Assembly: GCA_963789355.1 (NCBI GenBank)
Contig: CAWBKK010000010.1
Span: forward strand, 62,001-126,000
Length of the DNA: 64,000 nucleotides
Origin: Gaiellasilicea sp963789355
Lineage (GTDB): Bacteria; Actinomycetota; Thermoleophilia; Gaiellales; Gaiellaceae
Direction: 5' to 3'
Both the position numbers and the translations under genes were made by a program. The notes below the pieces were generated by a model. It had not been told where the DNA came from and did not search any database. It was given only the letters and a program-made list of their open reading frames with translations. Below, piece by piece: positions 44,069 to 52,471 of this stretch. The first letter of the stretch is position 1; each line of letters begins with the position of its first letter.

Positions 44069-45052
44069 TCAGATCCAGTGCTTCCAGCGGAAGAAGCCGA
44101 GCAGGCCGGCGCCGACGGCCACCATCGCGGCCACGGTCAGCCAGAAAGCGTGCACGCTGCCGCTGCCGGGGAAGTCGACGTTCATTCCGAAGACACTCGC
44201 GATCAGGGTCAGCGGGAGCAGGATCGCGCTGAAGGTCGTGAGCACGCGGAGGACGTCGTTCTGGCGGTGCGAGATCACCGACTCGTTCGTCGACTCGAGC
44301 CCCTCGACGACCTCCTTGTAGTTGTCGAGCAAGTCCCAGATCCGTTCGGCGGCGTCGACGATGTCGTCGAAGTAGAGGTCGAGCTCCTCGGGGAGGAACC
44401 GTTCCACGCGCCGCTCGAGCACGCGCAAGGTCGTCCGCTCCGGCTTGATGATCTTCCGGTAGCTGATGATCTCCTGCTTGACGTTCGAGAGGTCGCGGAC
44501 GACGTCCTCGGCGCGCCGCTCGAACATGTCGTCCTCGACCGAGTCGAGCTTGTGCCCGATCTTGTCGAGGATCGGGAAGCAGTAGTCGAAGAGGTCGTCC
44601 AGCACTTCGTAGAGGAGCCGGCCGGAGCCCTTCGCGAACAGCTCCTCCCGCAGCGACTCGCCCTCCTCGAGCCGGTAGAAGAGGCGTGCGACCGGGAGCA
44701 GCTCGACGTTCGGGAGCGTCACGAGGTAGTCCGGCCCGAGGAAGAAGTCGAGCTCGGCCGCGTTCAGCCGCTGGATCGTCTTGTCGTAGACGGGGAAGTG
44801 GAGGACGCCGAAGAGGTACTCCGGGTACTCGTCGACCTTGGGGCGCTGGCGCTTCGAGAGCACGTCCTCGACGTCGAGCTCGTGCCAGCCGAAGCGCTCG
44901 GCGAGGTCGTGCGCGGCCGCGGCGTCCGGGCGCTCGAGGTGAACCCAGGTCAGCCCTCGGGCTGTGAGCTCGAGCGCGCGGCGCTCAGCGACGCCGGCCG
45001 GGACCGCGCCGGAGCCGTGCCTCGTCCGCCGGATGCGGGGCAGGTTGGGCAC
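44069..45052 (-). CDS. corA: CorA-family magnesium/divalent cation transporter
   Basis: 327 residues. Soluble N-terminal funnel domain with long helices, two C-terminal membrane helices, the first ending in the selectivity motif SVFGMNVDFPG, the second AFWLTVAAMVAVGAGLLGFF, then the basic tail RWKHWI. Pentameric channel expected. GTG 45052 is the start; no clear Shine-Dalgarno. 42 bp from the MFS gene, which ends upstream in the same direction. Confidence 0.93.
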   Translation of the reverse strand: MPNLPRIRRTRHGSGAVPAGVAERRALELTARGLTWVHLERPDAAAAHDLAERFGWHELDVEDVLSKRQRPKVDEYPEYLFGVLHFPVYDKTIQRLNAAELDFFLGPDYLVTLPNVELLPVARLFYRLEEGESLREELFAKGSGRLLYEVLDDLFDYCFPILDKIGHKLDSVEDDMFERRAEDVVRDLSNVKQEIISYRKIIKPERTTLRVLERRVERFLPEELDLYFDDIVDAAERIWDLLDNYKEVVEGLESTNESVISHRQNDVLRVLTTFSAILLPLTLIASVFGMNVDFPGSGSVHAFWLTVAAMVAVGAGLLGFFRWKHWI

Positions 45053-45094
45053 GTACTGAGCGGGTCCTCGACGACGATCGGCATCGGGAAAATC

Positions 45095-46373
45095 CTACCG
45101 GGCGCGGCCGGGGGCCGACGCCGTCCGTGCGGGCAGCGGCTCCGCCTTGGCCGGCACGGGCGTGCGACGCACTCCGTCCGGGAGCGCGCGCTCGAGCAGG
45201 AGCGACCCTGCGCCCGCGGCGAGGCACCCGAGCGCCGCCGCGATCCAGAGCCCGGTCGGGGAGGCGTCGAGGATGGCGGCGCCGAGCGCTGGGCCGACGG
45301 TGAAGCCGACTTGCCACGAGAGCGCCGAGATCGCCATGTAGCGGCCGATCAGACGGTGGTCGGCGAGATCCGCGACGAGCGGTGCCTGCACGGCGCCGTG
45401 CAGGCACTCGCCGGCCCCGAAGAGCGCGACCGCGAGCGCCAGGACGAGGAAGGCGGTTGCACCGGAGAGCCAGAGCCCGCTGGCCGGAACGATCAGCCAC
45501 GAGATCGCCCAGACGAGCCCGAGCAGCGCGAGAAACGTCATCCGCCGGTGACCTTGCGCGAACCCGGGCGATCGGCAGCTGCAGGAAGACGACGACGAGC
45601 GTGTTGATGAAGAAGAGCTGGCCGATCCCGGTCTCGGCGATCCCCGCCTCGTTCTTCGCGTAGGCGGGGAGCACCTCGAGCTGGGCGATCCCGGCTCCGA
45701 TGAAGACGGCGTTGACGGCCATCAGGCCCATGAAGACCCGGTGCCGGAAGACGTCGCGGTAGCTGCCGATCCGCTCGGCCTTCTCGACCCGCTCGCGCGG
45801 CTCCGGCACCCAGACGGTCAGGATCGCGGCGTAGCCGACGAAGGTGAGCGCGTCGAGCAGGAAGAGGACGCGGAAGCTCTCGGCGGCGATCAGGCCGCCG
45901 GTGAGGCCGCCGATCCCGATCCCGAGGTTCATCGTCACCCGCTGCATCGCGAAGACGACCGGCCGCTGCGCGCGCGTCGCGAGCCCGGAGAGGAGCGTCG
46001 ACTGCGAGGGCCAGAAGGCGCCGTTGCCGATTCCGATCGTCGCCGACGCGAGGAAGCCTTCCCAGGCGGAGTCGACGAAGGCGTACTGGCCGATCCCGAG
46101 CATCAGGAAGCCGAGCGCGATCGTCAGCATCCGCTTCCCGCCGACCCGGTCGACGAGCGCGCCCGCGACCGGCCCGGCGAGCAGGCTGACTCCCGCGTTC
46201 GTCGCCAGCACGAGTCCGGCGGTGGCGAGGTCGATCCCGCGCTCGTTGTGCAGATAGATGAGCGTGAAGGGCAGGACGAGCCCGTTCCCGGTCGCGTTCA
46301 GGAGCCCGCCGAGCTGGAGCACCTGGATCGGACGCGGCAGCTTCGGGTTCAGGCTGCGCAGGTAACCCTTCAC
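45095..46373 (-). CDS. MFS transporter (one apparent frameshift)
   Basis: Corrected length about 425 residues with twelve membrane helices. N half: LGGLLNATGNGLVLPFTLIY, the MFS loop motif LVDRVGGKRML after helix 2, RVTMNLGIGIGGLTGG. C half in the other frame: FLALLGLVWAISWLIV, VADLADHRLIGRYMAI, LSWQVGFTVGPALGAA. Removing one T near 45558-45561 joins LPIAR to VAQGHRRMTFLAL. Drug/metabolite efflux type; cargo unknown. Start GTG 46373, TACTGT ending 6 nt upstream, 17 bp from the divergent aminotransferase start. Confidence 0.85.
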
Positions 46374-46378
46374 CGTGG

Positions 46379-46385
46379 GACAGTA
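46379..46385. promoter_or_regulatory. Symmetric shared -10 core for MFS and aminotransferase genes
   Basis: The 17-bp gap 46374-46390 has GACAGTA at 46379-46385: forward GACAGT ends 6 nt before TTG 46391, reverse TACTGT ends 6 nt before GTG 46373. Ten of eleven bases before the forward starts match those before argS (ACAGTAnCGGC). Confidence 0.55.
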
Positions 46386-46390
46386 GCGGC

Positions 46391-47429
46391 TTGGAATTCC
46401 TGCTCGACCCGGGGCTCACGTTCCTGAACCACGGCAGCTACGGCGCCTGCCCCGCGCCGGTATTCGCGCGCTACCAGGAGCTGCAGCGCGAGCTCGAGCG
46501 GAACCCGGTCGAGTTCCTCGGGCGCCGTTTCGACGAGCTGACCGCCGGGTCGCGAGCCACGCTGGCCGCCTTCGTCGGCGCGCGACCCGACGACCTCGTC
46601 TTCGTTCCGAACGCCACCGCCGGTTTGAACGCCGTGATTCGCTCGCTCCAGCTCGACCCCGGCGACGAGGTGCTGACGACGCGGCACGAGTACGGCGCCG
46701 TCACGCGAACGTGGGAGTTCGCCGGCGCCACGCTCGTCTACGCCGAGCCGGACGGGCTGGCGGACGCGATCGGCCCGCGGACGAAAGCGGTCTCGTTCAG
46801 CCACATCACCTCGCCGACCGCGCTCGTGCTCCCCGTCGCGGAGATCTGCGCCGCGGCGAGGGAGGCAGGTGCACTCGCGATCGTCGACGGTGCCCACGCG
46901 CCCGGCCAGCTGCCGCTCGACCTCGAGACGCTCGGCGCCGACGTCTACGCCGGCAACTGCCACAAGTGGCTCTGCGCTCCCAAAGGCGCGGGCTTTCTCT
47001 GGGCGCGACCCGAGCATCAGCGCTGGATCGAGCCGCTCGTGGTCTCGTGGGGCTACGGGGCCGACCGCACGTTCGCAGACCGCCACGGCTGGCAGGGAAC
47101 GCGCGACCCGGCCGCGGCGCTGACGATCCCGGCCGCGATCGAGGCGCACGGCGCCTTCGACCTCGAGCGCTGTCGCGTGCTCGCGGCATCGTTCCACGAC
47201 CGCCTGCCGCCGATCGGGCCGAATCCCGCGCCACAGATGTGGGCGACCGAGGTGGCGACCGGCGCGCCGGACGAGCTGCAGCGGCGGCTCTTCGACGAGC
47301 ATCGGATCGAGGTCGTCGTGCGGGAGTGGGAGGGGAGAAGCCTGCTCCGCGATCTCGATCGCGCCCTACAACGACGAGGCCGACGTCGAGCGGCTGCTCG
47401 ACGCGCTCGATCGGCTCACTCCGGCCTGA
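46391..47429 (+). CDS. Class V aminotransferase, isopenicillin-N epimerase-like (one apparent frameshift)
   Basis: Corrected length about 345 residues. Motifs: LTFLNHGSYGACPAPV, FVPNATAGLNAVIRSL, HEYGAVTRTWEF, IVDGAHAPGQLPLDL, and PLP lysine in AGNCHKWLCAPKG, then HGWQGTRDPAAAL. The C-terminal end LRISIAPYNDEADVERLLDAL is regained by dropping one G near 47351. CefD-like enzymes desulfurise, epimerise or transaminate small amines; substrate unknown. TTG 46391 start lacks a Shine-Dalgarno. Overlaps the reverse-strand deoxyribosyltransferase-like gene at the 3' end. Confidence 0.87.
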
Positions 47430-47782
47430 GGGCCGCCACCGCGTCTTCGAGGTCGACGCAGACCGCGGCGGCGACGAACCGCGTCCACGGTGGGCGGACG
47501 TTCCACCCGTGTACGCGACGACGCGCTTGCCGGATCGGTAGCGCGTACCAGGCCTCCATCGCTGTCCCCTCGTCCGGCTCGGTGAAGGCCGCCAGTACGG
47601 CGTCGCAGGAGTCGATGTCTGCCAAGTCGCCCTCGACGATCTCGCGCTCGTGACCCTCGGTGTGGCCACGAAAGTCGCGGCGCATCGGGTCGACCGGCTG
47701 CCCAGCGCGCCGCCTGCACGAGCGCCGCGGCGCGTCGGCGGTACTCCTCCGCGAACGGCGGCCCGGCAAGATAGACGCGCAT
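47416..47782 (-). pseudogene. Nucleoside 2-deoxyribosyltransferase-like protein, frameshifted
   Basis: About 120 residues when frames are joined: MRVYLAGPPFAEEYRRRA (nucleotide-binding start), GDLADIDSCDAVLAAFTEP, DEGTAMEAWYAL (the conserved D..GTA.E.G-type motif), GKRVVAYT and a C-terminal PPWTRFVAAAVCVDLEDA. At least three frame changes near 47715, 47545 and 47510. ATG 47782 has reverse TACTCT 8 nt upstream. The fold is that of deoxyribosyltransferases or DUF4406-like proteins; likely an intact gene with consensus errors. Confidence 0.6.
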
Positions 47783-47789
47783 CGCGGCG

Positions 47790-47796
47790 TAGAGTA
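47790..47796. promoter_or_regulatory. Symmetric shared -10 core for deoxyribosyltransferase-like and queF genes
   Basis: TAGAGTA: forward TAGAGT (47790-47795) ends 7 nt before ATG 47803; reverse TACTCT (47796-47791) ends 8 nt before ATG 47782. The whole gap is 20 bp. Confidence 0.5.
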
Positions 47797-47802
47797 CGGC
47801 CG

Positions 47803-48190
47803 ATGACCGAGACGCCGACGCCCGGCCGAGTTTGTCGCTCTCGGCCACGCCGGCTCCGAGCACGGACGTCGGGCTCGAGACCTTCCCGAGCCCCGGGATC
47901 GCCAGCCGTCTCGCTGACGAGCGACGAGCTCGTGGCGGTCTGCCCGATCACCGACCAGCCGGACTTCGACGACGGCCACGATCGACTACCGTCCCAGAGC
48001 TGGTACGCGTCAGCCTCGAGTCGGAGCCGCTGAAGACGAGTGCTACCTCGCGACCGACCGGACGAGGGCGTCTCGGCGAGGCGCACGCCGTCAAGATCGG
48101 CGAGCGACGTCGCCCCGCGCGTGCCGAGGATCAACCGACGAGCGCGGTCAGTGCGCTGACGCAAAGAAGGCGCGCGTGCGGAATCACTTC
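47803..48190 (+). pseudogene. queF: queF-like preQ0 reductase, heavily frameshifted
   Basis: Pieces in all three frames line up in order with QueF (7-cyano-7-deazaguanine reductase, queuosine synthesis): STDVGLETFPSP, then SDELVAVCPITDQPDF with the active-site Cys motif, ATIDYRP, LESEPLK, GEAHAVKI and a final RGGITS-like end near 48180. No frame is open throughout and the 3' end is uncertain. Motif order and preserved Cys favour a true queF damaged by indels. No other queuosine gene is in the window. Either consensus error or recent decay. Confidence 0.5.
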
Positions 48191-48232
48191 GAAAGATCCA
48201 CCGCGGCGAACCTACACGTGCGACAGACAGGA

Positions 48233-48305
<73 letters not shown>

Positions 48306-48315
48306 GGACGGGCTC

Positions 48316-48322
48316 TAGTGTA
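48316..48322. promoter_or_regulatory. Shared -10 core for tRNA-Arg and dgcA
   Basis: TAGTGTA: forward TAGTGT ends 7 nt before GTG 48329; reverse TACACT ends 11 nt before the tRNA 5' end, leaving a leader of about 4-5 nt for processing. Confidence 0.5.
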
Positions 48323-48328
48323 CTGAGC

Positions 48329-49333
48329 GTGGAGCTGACCGCCCGAGTCGTCACCCTCCGGCTCGCCGAGACCTTCGTGATCTCGCGCGAGTCGAGCGAC
48401 GAGGACGACGTCGTCCAGGTCGAGCTGACGCACGACGGGGTCACGGGCTTCGGCGAGGGCGCGCCGATCGAGCGTTACGACGAGTCGGGGGCGTCGGCGC
48501 TCGCCTACCTGGAGGAGGCTGCGTCCTCCCTCGGTGACGACCCCTTCGCGCTCGAGGAGATCGAGTCGCGCCTGCCGCCGAGCGAGAACGCGGCGAGGGC
48601 TGCGCTCGACGGCGCCCTCCACGACCTTCAGGGGAAGCTGCTCGGCGTCCCGGTCTGGAAGCTGCTCGGGCTGCCGCGCGCGGGGCCGCCGACCTCGTGG
48701 ACGGTCTGGCTCGGCGATCCCGACGACATGGCGCGGCGGGCCGAGAAAGCGGCGCCGCGCTTCCGGCGGCTGAAGCTCAAGCTGGGCGGTGGAGACGGCC
48801 TCGACGTGGAGCGCGTCCGGGCCGTCCGGGGCGTCACCGACCTGCCGCTACAGGTCGACGTGAACGAGTGGTGGTCGCTCGACGAGGCGCTCGACGCGCT
48901 GCCTCAGCTCCGCGAACTGGGGGTCGCGTACTGCGAGCAGCCGCTCCGCGCCGGCGACGAGGGCGGTCGGGTGCTGAAGGAGCGCTCGCCGATCCCGATC
49001 TACGTCGACGAGGACTGCCACCGGCTTGGCTCCGTCGCCGGCTGCGCCGAGATCGCGCACGGGATCAACATCAAGCTTGCGAAGTCGGGTGGGATCCGCG
49101 AGGCGATCCGGATGGCGCACGCGGCTCGTGCGCTCGGGCTCGGAGTCATGCTCGGCTGCATGATCGAGTCCGGCCTCGGGATCGCCGCCGGCTGCGTCGT
49201 CGCGCCGCTCTGCGACCACGTCGACCTGGACGGGAACCTTCTGATCGCCGACGACCCGTGGCCGGGAGTGGCGTTCGCGGACGGGATCCAGGTTCCCTCT
49301 GAGAGGCCGGGACTGGGTGTCGAACCAGTCTGA
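48329..49333 (+). CDS. dgcA: Enolase-superfamily epimerase, likely N-acetyl-D-glutamate racemase DgcA
   Basis: 334 residues, muconate-lactonizing subgroup: catalytic Lys pair RLKLKLGGG, metal ligands in QVDVNEWWS, AYCEQPL and YVDEDCH, second catalytic Lys in INIKLAKSGG, and GCMIESGLGIAAG. Alone it would be called dipeptide epimerase (Ala-Glu type). Its overlap with a DUF1611 gene matches the described DgcN-DgcA route, where N-acetyl-D-glutamate is racemised; that specificity is inferred from context. GTG 48329 appears leaderless. Confidence 0.82.
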   Translation: MELTARVVTLRLAETFVISRESSDEDDVVQVELTHDGVTGFGEGAPIERYDESGASALAYLEEAASSLGDDPFALEEIESRLPPSENAARAALDGALHDLQGKLLGVPVWKLLGLPRAGPPTSWTVWLGDPDDMARRAEKAAPRFRRLKLKLGGGDGLDVERVRAVRGVTDLPLQVDVNEWWSLDEALDALPQLRELGVAYCEQPLRAGDEGGRVLKERSPIPIYVDEDCHRLGSVAGCAEIAHGINIKLAKSGGIREAIRMAHAARALGLGVMLGCMIESGLGIAAGCVVAPLCDHVDLDGNLLIADDPWPGVAFADGIQVPSERPGLGVEPV

Positions 49334-50348
49334 ACGACTCTTGATCCTCGCCGAGGGTTTCTCCGGCGACCCGCACTACGGCAAGACCGCGCGCGGCGTC
49401 CTTGCCTACGGCGAGCGGCCCGTGGTCGCGATCGTCGACTCGACGCGTGCAGGCGAGACGCAGGGTGGCGTTCCGGTCGTCGGCGCGGTCGAGCACGCGC
49501 TCGCGTACGAGCCGGTGACCGCTCTCGTCGGCGTCGCTACCGCGGGCGGCCGCTTTCCGCCCGAGTGGCGGGCGCTCCTCCAGAGCGTGATCGCAGCCGG
49601 CCTCAACGTCGAGAACGGCCTCCACGAGTTCCTCGGCGACGACGAGGAGCTGAGCGCGCTGGCGGCTCGCCACGGCGTCGAGTTGCGCGACCTGCGCCGG
49701 CCGCCCGCAGGCCTGAACGTGCCGACCGGGGCGAATCTCGAGCTGGCTGCGAAGATCGTCCTCACCGTCGGCTCCGATTGCGCGATCGGGAAGATGACGG
49801 TCTCGCTCGAGCTCGACCGAGCTGCGAAGGCGCGCGGGATCGAGTCCCGGTTCGTCCCGACCGGCCAAACCGGAATCGCGATCGCAGGCTGGGGAATCGC
49901 CGTCGACGCGGTCGTCTCGGACTTCCTCGCCGGCGCCGCGGAGCAGCTCGTCGTCGAGGGGTGCGAGCGCGGGGGTGAGCTCCTCTTCGTCGAGGGGCAG
50001 GGAGCCGTCACTCATCCGGCGTACTCGGGCGTCACCCTCGGGCTGATCCACGGCTCGGCGCCGCACGCCTTCGTCCTCTGCCACCAGGCGGGGACGACCG
50101 AAGTCGACGGCTATCCCGGCCATCCGCTGCTCCCGCTCCCGGAGCTCGTCGAGCTGCACGAATGGATCTCGCTGCCCGCCCGGAAAGCCCGCGTGGCGGC
50201 GATCGCGCTGAACACGCGCGACCTCTCCGACGACGCCGCCCGCGCCGCGATCGCCCGCGCCGAGGCCGAGACGGCCCTGCAGGCCGACGATCCTGTTCGC
50301 TTCGGCGCCGACCGGATTCTGGACGCCGTGCTCGCATCCCTCGATTGA
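49317..50348 (+). CDS. dgcN: DUF1611 P-loop protein, likely D-glutamate N-acetyltransferase DgcN
   Basis: 343 residues. N-terminal Rossmann-like domain (LLILAEGFSGDPHYGKTARG, then STRAGETQGGVPVVG), C-terminal P-loop domain with TVGSDCAIGKMTVSLEL and downstream GQTGIAIAGWGIAVDAVVSD, GAVTHPAYSGVTLGLIHG. Known members acetylate D-glutamate. Start GTG 49317 lies inside the last 17 bases of dgcA, so the two are coupled. Together they would feed D-Glu, for example from peptidoglycan, into L-Glu metabolism; a deacetylase is not adjacent. Confidence 0.8.
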   Translation: MSNQSERLLILAEGFSGDPHYGKTARGVLAYGERPVVAIVDSTRAGETQGGVPVVGAVEHALAYEPVTALVGVATAGGRFPPEWRALLQSVIAAGLNVENGLHEFLGDDEELSALAARHGVELRDLRRPPAGLNVPTGANLELAAKIVLTVGSDCAIGKMTVSLELDRAAKARGIESRFVPTGQTGIAIAGWGIAVDAVVSDFLAGAAEQLVVEGCERGGELLFVEGQGAVTHPAYSGVTLGLIHGSAPHAFVLCHQAGTTEVDGYPGHPLLPLPELVELHEWISLPARKARVAAIALNTRDLSDDAARAAIARAEAETALQADDPVRFGADRILDAVLASLD

Positions 50349-50354
50349 GGGGCT

Positions 50355-50399
50355 GCCCGCCGTTGATCTCGGCCGTCTGACGGCCGATGAGAGGCGGGC
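50355..50399 (+). terminator. Two-tier hairpin after dgcN
   Basis: Inner perfect stem TCGGCCGT/ACGGCCGA (50369-50376 with 50380-50387, loop CTG) nested in outer GCCCGCC/GGCGGGC (50355-50361 with 50393-50399), starting 7 bp past the stop. Confidence 0.65.
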
Positions 50400-50432
50400 G
50401 GCACGACATTTCAAAGACCGAGAGAGGGCATC

Positions 50433-51944
50433 TTGAGACGACTGACTGCGGCCTGCGCACTCGTGTGCGCACTGACCCTGACGGCGACGGCCGGCGCCGT
50501 CGACTTCGGCGCCAACGACGACACGGGCCGGTACGCGGCCGGCGGGGGCGCCTCATTCTTCGCCCAGATGAAGGCGAGCGGCCTCGCTCAGAACGTGATG
50601 ACGATCCGCTGGACTCCCGGCTCGACCGGTGTCGCCGACAAGGGCTTCCTCGACAGCGCCGTCCCCGCGGCGGTGGCCGCCGGGATCAAGCCCATCTTCG
50701 CGGTCTATCCGTACCCGCCGAGCGCGATCGAGTCGGGCGCGGCGGATCCCGCAGCCTTCGGCGCATGGGTGCGCTCGGTCGCTGACTCCTACCCGGCCGT
50801 GACGACCTTCATCGTCGGCAACGAGCCGAATCTGAACACGTTCTGGCGTCCACAGGGCGACGGCACGAAAGTGCTGTCGGGCGCCGGTTTTGGGCCGTTC
50901 CTCGCCGCTGGGTACGACGCGCTGAAGGCGAGATCGAGCGCGATCACGGTCCTCGGCGTCGGCTCGTCGCCGCGCGGCGACCGCGCGCCGCAGGCGGCCG
51001 GCAAGAGCTCGCCGGTGCACTTCCTCGACTCGCTCGGCGACTGGTACCGCGCGAGCGGCCGTCCCGCACCGCTGATGGACGGCTTCAGCTACCACCCGTA
51101 CCCCAATCCGAGCGACTTCTCGGTGCCGTTCACCTTCACCTACGGCTGGCCGAATGCCGGCGTCCAGGAACTGCCGCGGATCAAGCAGGCGCTCTGGGAC
51201 GCCTTCAGCGGCACCCCGCAGCAGACCACCGTCGGCGGCCTGAAGCTCTATCTGGACGAGGTGGGCTGGCAGGTCGACACGAGCGGCAACCCCGCCTACG
51301 AGGGCTCCGAGAACGTGCGCGTCACGAGTGAGGAGACTCAGGCCGCGATCTACGCCGACATGGTCCGCTTCATCTCGTGCGATCCGGACGTGGCGCAGCT
51401 GAACTTCTTCGGCTACTACGACGAGCGCAACCGGGGCGGCTGGCAGTCGGCGCTGCGTCGCGCCGACGGCAGCGAACGCCCCGCGAACGCGGCCGTGGCG
51501 GCGGCGATCGCGGCCGGCTGCACGACCGGCGTCCGAAGCTGGTCGCCGTTGACGAAGCCCGACGGCGCCGCCGTCGAGTTCGGCGCGATCGGCGCGAAGC
51601 CGAAGGGGAGGAAGCTCGTCGTCCGTTACACGCCGACCGCCGGCGAAGACGTCACGGTGAAGGCGGGCTTCGTGCCCGCCTCGACGCCGAAGGCGCAGAT
51701 CCCCGGCCTGCTCGCGGACGCAGGCCGTGTCGACGCGAACAGGCGCCCGCCGCGGACGGCGAACGCGACCGTCGCGCCCGGCCCACAGGTGCTCGCCGTC
51801 GTCCTTGCGGCGACGATGAACCCCGCGCGGACGGCGGTCTTCACGAGTCCGGCCTTCAAGGCCTCGGACGCTCCGGCAGCCAAGCCGAAGCCCGCGAAGA
51901 AGTCGACCAAGAAGTCCGCCAAGAAGGGCAAGAAGAAGCCCTAG
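50433..51944 (+). CDS. Secreted glycoside hydrolase-like TIM-barrel protein
   Basis: 503 residues. Signal peptide LTAACALVCALTLTATAGA, then a clan-A-like barrel with acid/base Glu131 in IVGNEPN, SYHPYPNP, and probable nucleophile Glu276 in YLDEVGWQ; a C-terminal beta domain (about 365-470) and a Lys-rich tail (PAKKSTKKSAKKGKKK) that could bind anionic wall polymers or nucleic acid. Start TTG 50433 with GAGAGGG upstream. Resembles GH5/GH39-like actinobacterial proteins; polysaccharide target unknown. Confidence 0.82.
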   Translation: MRRLTAACALVCALTLTATAGAVDFGANDDTGRYAAGGGASFFAQMKASGLAQNVMTIRWTPGSTGVADKGFLDSAVPAAVAAGIKPIFAVYPYPPSAIESGAADPAAFGAWVRSVADSYPAVTTFIVGNEPNLNTFWRPQGDGTKVLSGAGFGPFLAAGYDALKARSSAITVLGVGSSPRGDRAPQAAGKSSPVHFLDSLGDWYRASGRPAPLMDGFSYHPYPNPSDFSVPFTFTYGWPNAGVQELPRIKQALWDAFSGTPQQTTVGGLKLYLDEVGWQVDTSGNPAYEGSENVRVTSEETQAAIYADMVRFISCDPDVAQLNFFGYYDERNRGGWQSALRRADGSERPANAAVAAAIAAGCTTGVRSWSPLTKPDGAAVEFGAIGAKPKGRKLVVRYTPTAGEDVTVKAGFVPASTPKAQIPGLLADAGRVDANRRPPRTANATVAPGPQVLAVVLAATMNPARTAVFTSPAFKASDAPAAKPKPAKKSTKKSAKKGKKKP

Positions 51945-51968
51945 CGAGATCTGCTCTAGAGTCGCGGC

Positions 51969-52133
51969 GTGCTGACCAACCACCGGAAGGTCGGACTCGT
52001 CGTGGTCCCGCTCCTGATCGCCGCGGCGTTCATCGACGACGACGGGATCGCGATCGCGCTGTCGGGCGTGGCCCTCGCCGTCGCAGTGCTGGCGCTGGTC
52101 GTGACCTTGCTTGCCCGGCGCGCCTCGCGCTGA
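51969..52133 (+). CDS. Small membrane protein, 54 residues
   Basis: Reads VGLVVVPLLIAAAFI, a DDD turn, then IALSGVALAVAVLALVVTLL and a basic end ARRASR, so a two-helix hairpin. GTG 51969 has TAGAGT (51957-51962) ending 6 nt upstream and no Shine-Dalgarno, matching the leaderless pattern of this genome. Not recognised. Its stop lies 5 bp before the SOS promoter of the LysM gene. Confidence 0.55.
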   Translation: MLTNHRKVGLVVVPLLIAAAFIDDDGIAIALSGVALAVAVLALVVTLLARRASR

Positions 52134-52137
52134 CCCC

Positions 52138-52182
52138 TTGACAGCGAACACGTGTTCGTGCATCATGGCGAACACATGTTCG
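52138..52182 (+). promoter_or_regulatory. SOS promoter with two LexA boxes
   Basis: Perfect TTGACA (52138-52143), LexA box 1 CGAACACGTGTTCG (52145-52158), -10-like CATCAT (52161-52166; 17-bp spacer) and LexA box 2 CGAACACATGTTCG (52169-52182). Both match the Gram-positive CGAAC-N4-GTTCG rule. Box 2 contains the ATG of the LysM gene, so bound LexA would block both -10 and start region. Confidence 0.85.
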
Positions 52183-52412
52183 GACGGATCCTCATTCTCG
52201 CTGCTGTCGGCGTCCTGCTCTGGGCGACGTTCGCACGCTCCTCGGACGCCTCCGGGCCGGAGCGGAGCTACGTCGTCCAGCCGCGCGACACGCTCTGGTC
52301 GATCGCGGCCACCGGCTACTCCGATCCGCGCCAGGGCGTCTGGGAGATCAAGGAGCGGAACCAACTGGACGGCGTGACGATCGTCCCCGGCCAGGTGCTC
52401 GTGCTGCCGTAG
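52176..52412 (+). CDS. SOS-inducible LysM protein, probable cell-division suppressor (YneA/DivS-like)
   Basis: 78 residues: membrane helix LILAAVGVLLWATFA, short linker, then a single LysM domain (SYVVQPRDTLWSIAATGYSD ... VPGQVLVLP). ATG 52176 sits in LexA box 2; the longer GTG frame would start inside the promoter and is rejected. YneA (Bacillus), DivS and ChiZ (actinobacteria) share this plan and halt division after DNA damage, but usually lie beside lexA, which is absent here. Function inferred from architecture plus the SOS boxes. Confidence 0.8.
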   Translation: MFGRILILAAVGVLLWATFARSSDASGPERSYVVQPRDTLWSIAATGYSDPRQGVWEIKERNQLDGVTIVPGQVLVLP

Positions 52413-52459
52413 GAGCGCGAGGCGTCGGCATTCGAGCCGGAGATCGCGAAAGTCCTATC

Positions 52460-52465
52460 TAGGAT
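52460..52465 (+). promoter_or_regulatory. -10 box of rnz
   Basis: TAGGAT ending 6 nt before ATG 52472; no Shine-Dalgarno, so a leaderless mRNA is predicted. Confidence 0.45.
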
Positions 52466-52471
52466 CCGGCG

